DNA of 64,000 nucleotides, taken from Gelatoporia subvermispora B. Its lineage: Eukaryota; Basidiomycota; Agaricomycetes; Polyporales; Gelatoporiaceae. How positions within the stretch are numbered: the stretch's first letter is position 1; each line of letters opens with the position of its first letter. Location: contig KB445813.1 of NCBI GenBank assembly GCA_000320605.2, forward strand, positions 232,371 to 296,370. Direction: 5' to 3'. Made by a program: the position numbers and the translations under genes. The notes under the pieces are model-generated. The model saw only the letters and a program-made list of their open reading frames with translations, was not told where the DNA came from and did no database searches. Positions 48,006-59,873 of this stretch are shown one piece after another.

Positions 48006-48964
48006 TCAAGCACCGACCAATATACCGCCGTCGATCTGCGGCCAGGAATAGTGAGCTCAAACACCAGAAAAATCACTAAAACGCACATACCTTGATGCAA
48101 GTCCCAGAAACGAAGCTGCCCGCAGCAGTTGCCAGATAGAGCACCGCGCCAACCGCATCCTCCGCCTTCCCCACCCGCCCAACCGGGATCCTATCCCTAT
48201 TCCTCGCGATGAAGCTCTTCGGGTTGCCCGGGTCGTTGATCTCCGAGGGCAAGTTCGCAGGCGCGATGCTGTTCACCCGCACGCCCAGCCTCGTGAACTT
48301 CGACGCGAGGTTGAGCGTGACGCTCTCCGCCGCGGCCTTGCTGGCGGAGTAGAGGTGGCCCTGCGCGTGCCGGGAGACGTACAGCGCGGAGACAGACGTG
48401 TTGTTGACGATGCACCCGCGTCCCTCTTCGGAGCCGTTGCCAGTCTTCGCGGCCTTCACCAAATACGGTAGGAGTGCGGCGGAGAGCCACTGCGGTTCTG
48501 TTTAGCGTACCGTAGGAAGACTAGGGCGGTCAACTTACCTGGATCGCGCCGACGTTCGTTGCGAAGACCCTTGCCCAATCCACATCCGACGCTTGCAGGA
48601 GCGCGTCCCGGATCTGCTCCACGGTCGCCGTCGCGTCGTCCCACAGCCCCTCGTTTGCGAATATCCCAGCGTTGTTCACGAGCAGGTCCAACCGAACATC
48701 CTTCACGCCCGCCTTCTGCTCCAGATCAACAAACGCGTCCGCGATCTTCTTGCAGCCTTCGATGCTAGACACGTCGCCAACGATAGGTATGATCTTGCCC
48801 GGAGACTTCTGACGGACCTTCTCAAGAGCATGCGGCCGACGTCCTGTGATGTAGACGCGAGCGGCGCCGGCGGATGCGAGTCCTTCAGCAATGAACTCGC
48901 CCAGCCCGGAGCCTCCGCCAGTGACTAGGGCGACGCGATCTGAGAACGAGAAGAGGTTTGACAT
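48006..48964 (-). CDS. Short-chain dehydrogenase/reductase
   Basis: A classical NAD(P)-dependent SDR oxidoreductase. Rossmann motif TGGGSGLG lies at about residue 15, ITGRRP follows for cofactor choice (Arg residues favour NADPH), then DLLVNNAGIF, NNTSVSA with the catalytic Ser, and YSASK with the catalytic Tyr and Lys. Three exons: 48964-about 48540, the middle exon to about 48093, and a small last exon at about 48035-48006 that adds IDGGILVGA. The last exon is inferred because the family ends in a DGG motif and the acceptor CCGCAG fits. Without it the protein would end in a non-family tail. About 285 residues; substrate unknown. Confidence 0.88.
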
Positions 48965-49511
48965 CTTGGGAGGACTGAGGGCCCATGATAGAACCGTCGG
49001 AGCTGGTCTTCACTTTTTGTATCTGATGATCAACTCCCGACTCATCGGCATCGGGAATCTTGCACAGTAGAGTTACATGGGAGAACCGAGGGGCTCAAGT
49101 GAGGAGTGGGTCCGTCGGAGCTCTGAGTGGGTGAATTTAAAGCTTGGTCAGTATCCGCATTGAACTCCGTAGTTAAATTTGCCGTGAGGCATAAAAACAG
49201 AGTATCAACGCATTTGAGAACGATGAATGCCACCCAGACGGCCGACCAAGAACCCCGCGCTGACACTAGCAGCGTAGGAGATAGCGCATAGCATCGCAGG
49301 TACAAGAGCTTCTACAGGTGGAGACAAGACGCGTACAAAAGACAACAAACTGCGTTTGTGCATATATGAACAAGGGTGAAAGTCAGCTTACGGAGAAGTT
49401 GCGGTATAATAGAAATCTCATGGAGGAGACGAAATGCTAGGGAGAACCATGTCCGTGTCAAAAGAACTGAAGCAAAGCTTTAGTAGCGTTTGACAAGAAA
49501 TGATGTAAAAC
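48965..49511. other. Intergenic region dehydrogenase/BTB
   Basis: About 550 bp holding the dehydrogenase promoter and the 3' flank of the BTB gene. Nothing else recognised. Confidence 0.5.
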
Positions 49512-50393
49512 TTACTCTACAGTAGCAGGAAGCTGATCAATGCACTCGCGTATAACGCGGAGCGTTTCCTTCTTATCGTACAACACACGATCACAATTGT
49601 TGCACTTGGCCGCCCAACACGCACGCGAGGTCGGCCAATCGAGCAGGCCCGCGCTGACAATCGTATCGCCAAGTGGCCGGCGGTCCATCTCGAAGATGAT
49701 CGAGTACTTGAGCTCGCGCCATGTGTGGTAGTCAACAGGCTGGCCGCAGTGCGAGCACGTCGCGTCGCCCTGGTCGTTGACGAACGGCGGGTCGTTCAGT
49801 CGGTCGCGTAGCGCCTCGCGCCGGCCGTGGTGCAGCTCTATGAGGTTTAGGAGCGCATCGGTGCGCAGCTTCTGGAGCATTGGGCGGTGCTCGGGAGCGT
49901 GAAGGTTGAGCGAGAGTGTGCACTGAGACGCGGTGCGCGCCTCCTCGTGCCACCCGTAGCGGCACGCCATTGCGTACAGCCGCAGAGGGTCTCCGAGCAA
50001 TGCAGGAGTCATGACGAGGGCACGGATGATGGAAAGCGGGCCGGGCATGTCGTACTTCTCCGCCGCATCCAGTATGGGCTCGATAACCTCGTACGTGTCG
50101 AGCTTGGGAATGGGCAGCCCGCATATCATGCGCAGGAGGCCCTCGAGCGCAGACGCGTCCTCGCCGACGTATATCGGTTCGAGCGGGTCGGCTGGCGCCT
50201 TCTGCGGCAAAGTGAACATCGCGCGGAACCATCCCGAGGCCATCTTGAGGACGAACGAGTGCACCCGGAAGAACACGCCGTCCTTGGAGCCTAGCACGAC
50301 GTCTCCGTCTGGTGAGGAGAAGAGAGGGTGAAGTGCATCGAGGAATGGAGGGACTCCGCCGTCGAGGTCTTCATTGTCTCCGTCCGCCTGCAT
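49512..50393 (-). CDS. BTB/POZ domain protein
   Basis: A single-exon gene of 293 residues. The N-terminal half is a BTB/POZ domain, a protein-interaction fold that often recruits substrates to Cul3 ubiquitin ligase: DGDVVLGSKDGVFFRVHSFVL, KMASGWFRAMF, then EPIYVGEDASALEGLLRMI at about residues 30-115. The C-terminal half contains two CxxC pairs (CSHCGQP and KCNNC) that may bind zinc, and ends with RVIRECIDQLPATVE. Such BTB proteins are greatly expanded in Agaricomycetes, and most are uncharacterised. The first in-frame Met (MQADGDNEDLDGG) is taken as start. No damage seen. Confidence 0.85.
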   Translation of the reverse strand: MQADGDNEDLDGGVPPFLDALHPLFSSPDGDVVLGSKDGVFFRVHSFVLKMASGWFRAMFTLPQKAPADPLEPIYVGEDASALEGLLRMICGLPIPKLDTYEVIEPILDAAEKYDMPGPLSIIRALVMTPALLGDPLRLYAMACRYGWHEEARTASQCTLSLNLHAPEHRPMLQKLRTDALLNLIELHHGRREALRDRLNDPPFVNDQGDATCSHCGQPVDYHTWRELKYSIIFEMDRRPLGDTIVSAGLLDWPTSRACWAAKCNNCDRVLYDKKETLRVIRECIDQLPATVE

Positions 50394-52542
50394 CGGTTAC
50401 GCTCTGCGTCGTGCGGGTTATACCTCGGGATTCCTTCTTCGTTGTCGCTAGCGTCTGTATGAAGTTAACGCGGCTATTTCAAAGGGTAAAAGCACAGTTC
50501 GGGGCAGAAGACTGCCACCCCAGGAGCGGCTGTACGAACAGAGCTCAGGTAAGAAGCGCCTCTTGCCCATATATGGCAGCTCTCCGAGCAAACTGGATCT
50601 GGTAGCGATGATTCCCTTTCACAGGTCGTCCGAGAGGCGATATCGTTGCGCTATGATGTCAAGCGCTCGCGCTCAGCCGCCGGCGCAAGATGGGCCGCGC
50701 GGCCGTATGCAGACGTTCAAACGCTTGGGCTCGCTTTGCGTTCGTACGAACTGCAGCTGGTCGTCCGGGTACACCGAGAGCTGCGCACGCTCGACGCCCA
50801 TGTCCTCAATTGTCGCTACCCCTTTGCAAGCTGGCCAGCTCCCAATAATCCTCGCAGCCGGCGTTCAGGTCTGCTTGGAGTAGTATTGGATTGCAGAATG
50901 CCTGGCATCAACGGACGTCTCGAGTCTGTCGAATGGATGGTAAATGGGCTTCCTGGGCGTGCAATAAGGGGGAAGACTTGTTTAATGGGCTGACGTTGTA
51001 CGTTATACTACCCAGACTTTCGCATTCGATACGCTGATTGAAGAGTTGTCTCCGCGGTTCCAACATGTCTACAGCAATTTCGATGGTTCGGTTGACACAG
51101 TTTACAAGTATGCTCAGTAGTACGGGCACTGTGTATGAGGCAGGTAAGCGATCGGAGTGGGCTATATGCGCATGGCCAGGTATGTACTTTGCCTCCTCTC
51201 AAGCTCTCTTCCTTTTTGACCTCAAATTACTCAAAGGCGACTTGGATTATGCGAAGAGCAAGACAGTTTCGAAATATGGTGTATGCGTCGTAGAAGCTCA
51301 TTACTACTATATCTTTCCTATCCAAAGACTGTCGTTCATACCTGACGTTTTATCAGACCCCCTTTCCGCATGGGAACGATGATCAAGTTCCGCCTCGCGC
51401 GGCTGTGCATGGGAAGCGAAAATTAGCCTACGTAGCTCTCGACATCACTCGTACAGCTGATGATTTTACGAACAACACTTGTGAACCTCTTTACCGCGGA
51501 TTCTACCACCGTGAGCGTCCGCTGTCCGTTACATCCCCGCGACCTTGTCAAACGTCTGACGGCCTTCACCCGCTGCCAGGCAGCGGATCTGCTGATCAAT
51601 GAACATTTGTATCAGTTGCATGACTTTGGAACCGAAATTGGCCTGAGCGGCATGTATTGCGACTCATCCTTTCACTATGTATAGTTCGAAGTTCCTCGAT
51701 GGGAATCAGAACGACATGCTCCTATGGCTCTTCTGAATAGCCCAGACCGAACATCGACTACTTGAGGCCGCCGTATGAGTGCATACACTCAGTCTTTGCT
51801 GCCACGAATACCAGTATTGATGTGGATCTATATTCCAGTTCATATATTCTTGTTCCGCAAGTCTGCGTGTTCCTGATCTCTTAGCGCAGAATTTCGACAT
51901 GACATAGATCTTTGCACAGGCGATGCGAATGACCTGAGGGTTCAGCTTTCTCTCGAGTAAAGAAACCCGATGCTTTCCTTGATGAATCGCAGTGGTACAA
52001 CGGTCATATCAGCATGTGGATGTACTATTTGGCGGACTGTCCGTATGAACTGAGACACTTTCAACCTACCATTCACAGCGCTCACACTATGAGAAGCACG
52101 ATAGTCACAGGTGAGGAACTTGTGTTGTACCGGGACCAGGACATTTTCCGAAATTGGATGGAGCTCATCAGCTGCGATCGTAGCGAATGTCGCAGAGAAG
52201 GCGGTCGTGCTTGACTTGAGTCAAACTATCTTCGTCTAGTTTTCCGTCAGTCCCTCCGGCTCGGAGCTATCATTACTGTACACACAATCGCATGCGCATT
52301 TACATTAGCGTGTTCATGGGAACATACATTCGGGAGCCATGATGGCAAGGCGCGCTCTGTCTTTGTGGGCCCAAAGTGCTAGCAAGTGTTCGTAGTAGTC
52401 CAAACGACGGAGTCAAAATCTATACTTCAAACGCATCCGGGCGGCGAAGTAAATATCTCGAGACGGCATACAACACAACTATATCTGTCGGGTGCTTGAT
52501 AGAGATTTGCTAAGTAATAGGGGGTAATCCTACTCGATCGAT
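50394..52542. other. Unrecognised region, possibly a decayed gene on the plus strand
   Basis: Several plus-strand open pieces follow one another (50563-50993, 51038-51382, 51405-51684, 52014-52214) with possible splice sites between some of them. One piece reads LIEELSPRFQHVYSNFDG. I could not match them to a family. Frames break repeatedly, so a dead gene is as likely as a diverged live one. Confidence 0.35.
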
Positions 52543-55500
52543 TTACGGGGTGTAGCAGCTTGTCCAATCCTCACCATGGACAAAGCGGCTCATGTCGAGG
52601 ATGACTCTCGACCCTCCGATGACAAGTGTAGTTCGTGGCCACCATAAGCCTGATCGATACTCTTCGGGAATCCATAATACAAGCTCCCCTCGCGGACCTG
52701 TGATCCAGCCCGTTGTGGGATTAATCGCGAAATGGTCCCGTGGGTCCCCGATATTACCATCGTACAAGGCATGAAGTGGGAACGAGTGGTCTGGACTGTT
52801 CGGTGGGATGGGAGGAGGATTATCTTGATCATCCAATCCAGTAGCCTCTGTTACAGGCAGGTTCGCGGAGGTCGATAACTGAGCGTCTGATAGCGTGGAA
52901 TGTGAAGACGAGTCGCGTGAATATGACGCGGAGGCTGCTGACGAAGGGATCACATTAGATTTCCCGTTGCTATGTGATGCTGTGACAGGGCGGCCACTGT
53001 GAGGTGAAAACACGACAGAAGGAGAATTGGTAGTTCTCATTTGGAGTGCTTCTGACATATGCGAGGCTCTGCTTCTCGTGTCTGCACTCCAGCACCGGAT
53101 GGTCTTGTCGAATGACCCAGAGACAATGCGAGTCCCATCGGGTGAGAATGCGACCGAGGTGATCCTTTCGGTGTGCCCCTCGAGTGGCTGCATGACTGCA
53201 TTGCCCGTCGTCGCATCCCAAAGACGGATGGTCTTGTCTTTTGACCCGGAGACGATGCGAGTCCCATCGGGTGAGAATGCGACCGAGGTGATCCTTTCGG
53301 TGTGCCCCTCGAGTGGCTGCATGACTGCATTGCCCGTCGTCGCATCCCAAAGACGGATGGTGTTGTCGACTGACCCAGAGACAATGCGAGTCCCATCGAA
53401 TGAGAATGCGACCGAGGTGATCACTTCGGTGTGCCCCTCGAGTGGCTGCATGACTGCAATGCCTGTCGTCACATCCCAAAGACGGATGGTGTTGTCCTGT
53501 GACTCAGAGACGATGCGAGTCCCATCAGGTGAGAATGCGACCGAGATGATTGGTGCGGTGTGCCCCTCGAGTGGCTGCGTGACTGCGTTGCCCGTCGTCG
53601 CATCCCAAAGACGGATGGTGTTGTCGTATGACCCAGAGACAATGCGAGTCCCATCGGGTGAGAATGCGACCGAGCTGATCGCTTCGCTGTGCCCCTCGAG
53701 TGGCTGCATGACTGCATTGCCCGTCGTCGCATCCCAAAGACGGATGGTCTTGTCGTATGACCCAGAGACGATGCGAGTCCCATCGGGTGAGAATGCGACC
53801 GAGGTGATCCTTTCGGTGTGCCCCTCGAGTGGCTGCATGACTGCATTGCCTGTCGTCGCATCCCAAAGACGGATGGTGGTGTCGACTGACCCAGAGACAA
53901 TGCGAGTCCCATCGAATGAGAATGCGACCGAGGTGATCACTTCGGTGTGCCCCTCGAGTGGCTGCATGACTGCATTGCCCGTTGTCGCATCCCAAAGACG
54001 GATGGTCTTGTCGGCTGACCCGGAGACGATGCGAGTCCCATCGGGTGAGAATGCGACCGAGGTGATCCATTCGGTGTGCCCCTCGAGTGGCTGCATGACT
54101 GCATTGCCTGTCGTCGCATCCCAAAGACGGATGGTGTTGTCCAATGACCCAGAGACGATGCGAGTCCCATCGGGTGAGAATGCGACCGACTCTATGGCTG
54201 CAGTGTGCTCTATATGTAAATACTGCTTCCTCCGACTGGAAGCCCCCGCAGCCTGGATTCGTGTGATGTTGGGAAACTTTGGCCAAAACATTTGTGCAAT
54301 GGTGGATGAGCATGGTTCGGATGGAAGCGCAGAGAGGTACATGTGCGGTGTGCCAATATCCATGGCCTGTCGGCATGACACGACAAAAGTATTCGCATCA
54401 CGTAAGAGTTGAGCGAAGGATCGAGAGGTGAATGCACTCTGAGAATGACGAACCGCATACATGAGCATGTTTGGTATTCAGATAGGAGAGGACTACATAC
54501 ACTGCGTACCACTGACATCGCCAGCCCGAGCAGGCTCGAAACCAGTCGAGTTCCTCCCACAGAAAGCACGGCCTCGATCCAAAATAGCAATTTCTCTCTC
54601 AATACGCCCTCGATCAAAGCAGAGAGTGCTGACGTGTCGGAAGCTCTAGTGAGATGATGGGGCCAGTGTATGCACGAATAAGCTAGGACCACAGAGATCG
54701 GCGCTAGATCCTGCTCCGAATCTGGCTTGTAAGAAGTACGACAACCGAGGACGTTAAAATGCAATGCTTTCGAGGCCATGATTCTGATGGAAGCATCCGC
54801 AAGGGAACGGTGGCCGTCCGAGGTCTTGAGTTGGAAATTCTCTGGTGCTCGGTTGGGTGTAGTAAGGTAATCTTCGAAGGAGGTATGGAAGGTGGTGATT
54901 GCGCCACTAATGTCCTGTGACGGAGTGTAAACAACAGCGTGGAGACGTTCAAGCATAACTCTGATCTCCTGCGCAGGTTGTCCGATTAGTTCACTGAGAG
55001 CAGAAACGGATAGCGGCTCTCGCATGACGAGAATGATAGTCAACATTCGCTTTGTGTCACGGATCTCGTCTTCGGTGCATTCTTTAGGATCCAGCGCATT
55101 AGCGAGCACAAATGAGTACATTTGGTCTAGTGGCTCCGTCACCAGCGGTTGCAAGATGGCAGCGAGCTTAGTCAGTCCCTCCAGGCGTTTCATAGGATTG
55201 GCCTTGGCGATGTATATCATTGCCGTAAACGCGTAGATAAAGAGCTTCCCCGCTTGCTTTGTGAGTTTCGCAACATCGTCCTCGGATGGCCACTGGGACG
55301 GAAATTGGAGTCGTTGCTTTTCCCAAGAAGCACGTATGTCGGCCAGGCGATGAGTGATGTAGAAGCGGATGTCAGACTGGATGAGATCCTCCGCGACATC
55401 GTGCAGTCGGAGGATGTTGTGTAAGTCAGATTCGGTGGATTCGAATTCGCCTCGAATGTGTCGCTCGGGACGGGATGTAATGAAGAATTTGATAGGAAGG

Positions 55501-57054
55501 TGGCGAGAGCAGTTGATGACCTCGGATAACATATCCCTGGTGGCAGCCCCGTCCACGCACTCGTCAAGCGCATCCATGACCAATACCCATTTGGATGCCG
55601 TATCACCGTACGCATTGCGTAGAGGCTCCTCCAGGAGATGTTTCACCTGCAGCACAAGCTTGGCGTGCGCTACGTCTGGATTTTTTTCCAAAACGTCGAG
55701 AAGGGCCAGTCTGTATAGCGGATCGTGGCGGGCTAGCGACATCGCAAGGGTAGGGATAATACGCTTGACGTCGTCTCGGGTTCCACGTGAACAAAAGAAA
55801 CTTCCGCCAAGGCGCTTGTTGTCGCGAAGAGCATTAGAGACAGAGCGCGCAATTGCGGACTTGCCCGTGCCCGCCATACCGTCGAGCCAGAACACGCGAG
55901 CTCCACTATCTTCACGAACCCAGCTTTGCACGTCATCCAGAAGCTTGAGGCGAGTGTTGGGCATGCAGGGATCGGCTGTCTGTGAATCGATCCCAGCGTC
56001 CGGGACATGTCCGAGCGTGGCCAACAGATCTGGTTGCGATATGTGATCAGGTGAATTCAAGCGCTCACGCTAGTCACGCTCACCTCTAGCCGCGGAATCC
56101 TCTACTGTTCGTTCAATGTTCAGGCTACATTCCAACTACAAAAAAGGTCAGATATAAGATATCATTTGGGAGCGCTGAAAGAACATACGTGGAATTTATT
56201 GAGAGCTTCTGCCAGCTTTTCGAGGATATCTTCAATCTCGTCAATGTCATTCAGCGCCGTGATTGTACGCTTGAAAAGCCCGCGATCCTTCTTCTTCTCG
56301 GCAAAATCTTTGATGACGTCGAGCTCCCTATGCTTGACTATGAGATTGAAGGGTCATAAAGTCCAGTGTGCAACTGCGCACTTTGTCAAACGATCGACGC
56401 GCTTCTTGATGACAGGAGGGACATATCCCCGAGATTTGCACTGATTGAAAATTTCGGAAATATCTTCGATTTTGCGGGCCATCTTTGTGAAGCCCTCCTG
56501 TGCCTCTTGAATAGTCTACGTTTGGGAGTGAACAGCTAGAATAGACAGAACGGGAAGTCACGCACATCCACCATCTCCATCAGCGAAGCGATACCTAGCA
56601 GTGCTGTCTGCGCTGGAGGAAACATGACGCAAGCCTCTCCGGCGGACTTCAGCACGCTCTTTAACAGCGACCAGCCGATGTTTGCACCGGAAGGCTCTTG
56701 TGCAGGAGTCGGCATCGTTTTGTTTGACGCTCTGGATGTCGAGTCTCCTGTTGCACCTGCGGCGTCCGCATCCGCTGCCGAAGGTTCTTGTGCAGGAGCT
56801 GGCGTCGTTGTGTCAATCGTGTTTGATGTTGTTGCTTCTGTTGCACCCGTCTCCTCCAGGCTGGCTGCGCCTGTACCCGAGGCTGAGACCACATCTGCCA
56901 CAGCAACCTCCTCTACGACATCAGCGGTGGTGATCGCCGCTGTGTCTGATGCATCAGCCGGATTTGGAGCATCGTTGGGGATATGCTTGCTCGATTTCTT
57001 GCGGGAAAGCGACTTGCGCAAACGCTTGAGCAGCTTGCGCATGAACTCAAGCAT
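52543..57054 (-). CDS. NLR2: NACHT-WD40 STAND receptor-like protein
   Basis: Full-length paralogue of NLR1. It starts at 57054 (MLEFMRKLLKRLRKSLSRK), followed by an Ala/Thr/Glu-rich linker with a repeated PAQEPS motif. A helical domain follows: IGWSLLKSVLKSAGEA, then exons at about 56516-56400 (PPVIKKRVDRLTK) and 56330-56190 (KLAEALNKFH). The NACHT exon starts near 56060 (DLLATLGHVPDAGIDS), with Walker A GMAGTGKSA and Walker B VLVMDALDECV. A 71-bp intron (54509-54439) leads to the exon with SALPSEPCSSTIAQMFWP, nine WD40 repeats and a Ser-rich spacer. The tail GWITGPRGEL / DMSRFVHGEDW ends CYTP at 52543. The two large frames overlap only because the intron is open. All switch residues are present; no lesion found. 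Confidence 0.88.
53075..54205 (-). repeat. Nine near-identical WD40 repeats of NLR2
   Basis: Nine units of exactly 129 bp (43 codons) occur, counted by the recurring GAGTCCCATC phrase at 129-bp steps from 53131 to 54163. Most positions are identical. Variation is limited to the first residues of each unit (AIES, WITS, VITS, RITS, AISS, PIIS) and to the pair before D.T (LDN, ADK, VDT, YDK, YDN, QDN, VDN, KDK, FDK). Units 3-4 resemble units 7-8, both pairs opening with the SFDG variant, which implies duplication of a four-unit (516-bp) block. Confidence 0.92.
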
Positions 57055-58086
57055 AGCGCAAGCTGGGTGGAGGATCAAAGCAGCAGGGTCGAAGCGGACG
57101 GTGACCAGGGAGAATAAAGGTGCACCGCCTTGCCTCGTGTCCAGACAACGTTGTGACAGCACGCGGTACTTGTCATATGGCTCAGACGCGCAAACCGAAA
57201 CGACCTTCTATACCTATACATACACATTCTCAGGAAGCAATCTTCCCCTGATGGTACCTTCTTTCGAAGAACCGGCAAGGAGCAATGTAGCGACCTCTGA
57301 TATTTGACACACGAATGAAGGTGGTAGATGTACACAATGGAGTTGTGCGGCTGCCCCCAGAAGGACACATGCCCGGAGACCACGCTCGAGAGCGATAGCA
57401 CATGTCTCAGCCAGCGGGAATCGAATGAGGTCCGATAAGCACTGCGGGACATGTGCTCATTTCATTGCATGAAAGCCATACACGAGTTCACAGCGTTGAC
57501 CGCCCGGCGCTCCAGCATAGCCTCGGTGGTCAGGAGAGGCATACGTTATTGTCCACAGGGCGTCAAGCAGAGTGTATGTGGGGAAGCTTGAGATGCAGTC
57601 AACGAGGGTAGACAAATAAATTCTCAGGAGAAAGCAATATGCCATGAACAGTGGTGAGCGTTGCTCGCAGCAGTCAGCGACTCAGCAGCGTCTTGGCAAG
57701 GGTGCAGATTTGTGACGTTCCGGCTGACTATCGGAGTCTAAAATACGGAGGTACATTCCGGGCGAGGACTCAGTGGATTGCTAGTCGCTACAGTGCGTTC
57801 GCGGGGGGTTGAGTTATCGAGGTTGTCATATCTACGCACGAGCCAGGTCAGAGGCGATCGAGTTTTTGGAGACACCTGCGACGCAGCAGGTTAGTTCGCG
57901 TCGCGCCGGCGCTCGGATTGTACATTTCGGGCAAGAAACGTGGCCACATACCGTAGGGCGCCCCCGATTGGACGCACGGCCTCCGTTTCGATCATATAGC
58001 GCACCGGACTGTAATTCACTGCGATATCATGTCACCATCCTGCATGACTTCTGCGCCGCTGCCTTGCTGCTGGTCTCATTAACTGG
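57055..58086. other. Head-to-head spacer between NLR2 and ORC1 copy C
   Basis: About 1 kb holding the NLR2 promoter. No gene recognised, and no similarity to the upstream region of intact ORC1 is obvious. Confidence 0.45.
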
Positions 58087-59170
58087 CGGACGTGGAAAAT
58101 CTGGAGCTGGACTCTCTCTCGACACGGTTTGATCGGAAGTCTGTCAGAAATGAAGTAGCACTGGAACAACCTGCGAGGGTCCATGAACAGGCCCGAGGGA
58201 CTTCATCAGGAAGTATCTTGCCGGAAGGACGTGTCTCGAAAGAGACGTCCGGTCGGGAGATACGGTCCTCGCGCGAAGGTTATTCGACAAGAGACCAAGT
58301 ATAGCTGTGATTGCGGGCATGTGGAAAGTTGTTGGCGAGGATGACCGTACAACGGCGGTACGAGTCGATTTGCGCTGGTCCATCACACCTCTCGAACTTT
58401 CCCGGATGCAAGCTTGGAGGTCACGAATGGAGGTGCGTAACCCATGCGAGGCGGTGTCTCTACACGAGTTCACAGCCTTACACCTACAGAATAAAGTCCA
58501 TTGCTACCCGTCCAGAGGCTGCATCGCCTGCCCGCCTGCTTTTTGAATGTGTGGCGCTCTAAATCCTTCAAGGTATAAGACTCAAGCTCGACTGGCCCGA
58601 AGCGACGTGGAGTACTGACAGCAGCGAAAGCTCCAGACGACCCTGCAGGGAGCAGACTATGTTTGTACTGCTAGTATGCTGAGCACCCACTGCAACGAGT
58701 CTTTCACGACTCTACTGGAAGTAAAGAATGCTCACCGAGGCCGTGGATATTGCCTTGACCAAGCCGTACGGATGATGGAGAGAGCCAGCGCAAACGCAGA
58801 CTGATACTCGAGCGGACTTTGACGGTACCTCCGCTGTCTATGCAGCACATGTACGCACCTCGGACTCCGATTCAGAAAGCTCTAACTAGAATGAATACCA
58901 GCACGACAAAGACGAAAACACGAAGGAGAACCATGATAATTCGAAGCAATAGACTTCGAACCTGACTCACCCCCCCGCCGCGCACGCCCCACAAGAGAGA
59001 ACGGGACACCCAGGATCTCGCACACGCCATCGCGCACTACCACCTCTGCCTCCGTACCTGTTTCGACTATCACTCGCTCAAGTAATGCCGCGCTGCAAGG
59101 CCGTACTTCGCAAGCGGCGCCTCACCGTGCCCACCGCTGCGGACGGGCGCGAGGCTCGTCGCACTCGACT
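58087..59170 (+). pseudogene. Decayed ORC1 copy C (BAH and linker parts)
   Basis: On the plus strand it aligns with the N-terminal half of ORC1. ENLELDSLSTRFDRKSVRNEV (58093-58160) corresponds to [21 protein letters not shown] in the intact gene. IAGMWKVVGED and LRWSITPLELSRMQAW (58310-58420) come from the BAH domain. The sequence after MEV keeps intron 1 in unspliced form, with GTGCGT at 58433. A DDGESQRKRR-like piece at about 58770 and CKAVLRKRRLTVP at 59094-59130 come from the linker. Frameshifts occur between these, and the AAA+ domain is absent. It is a dead genomic copy, not a retrocopy. Confidence 0.82.
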
Positions 59171-59873
59171 ATCCGAGAAGACTGGTGACCGCGTCCATGC
59201 AGACAAGCTCGATATTCTGGGTGGCATCCTAGTCGCTCGACCCAAAGCGATTCGGGTTTGGTGCGCGCGGATCTCCGAGTGCAGAGCGTCGTCTTTGCGT
59301 TCGGGACCGCTCTCTGTAAGGTGCGCCGGGCCCATTTCCATTAGGCCTTATCAAATAGGGGCTGATCAAGCCCCCGCAGCTGTCTATGGGCCATATCTCG
59401 TACTACTCCCCGCAGAACGTCACGCGGGTCATGCCAAACATCCTACTTCCCAGCATCTTCGGCTCCCTGTGCAGGCAGCACCATTCGGCCTCGACGACGA
59501 CATCTGGGCGACGAACGTGCTGCGAGGGCCGCCTGAGGAAGCGTCCCTATATGACTGCTGTCGTCGCGCGATTGAAGGACGCGCTCGCTCGTTTCGTTGC
59601 TGCCGAAACCTTGAACGTATCCCCGAAATGGCCATTGACCGCAGACCCAGTGCTGAGCGCTGAATCATGTACACCGATCATGAAATGTTGTACGCTTCCC
59701 GCACATTCCGATTGATATCTGGGCAGTAAAACGTCGGAGGTGTGTACGTTGGCTCAGCCTCATAAATAGCAATATCTGACGTGTCTGTGGATAACGTAAG
59801 ACGACACGGCCTAGATGAGTGTCCAAAATCATCAGATGTTTGGGCTGCTCTTCGCTGCCAAGGGACGCCAAAG
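59171..59873. other. Unrecognised sequence downstream of ORC1 copy C
   Basis: Plus-strand frames at 59085-59663 and 59386-59715 are both open, the second beginning MGHISYYSPQNVTRV. Neither matches a family I know. It could be a fragment that moved together with the ORC1 piece. Confidence 0.35.

Noticed and set aside
53027..54412. A 461-codon open frame on the plus strand across the NLR2 repeats
   Set aside because: It is antisense to the WD40 array. The 129-bp unit is a multiple of three, so an antisense frame without a stop in one unit stays open through all nine. The peptide has no independent domain.
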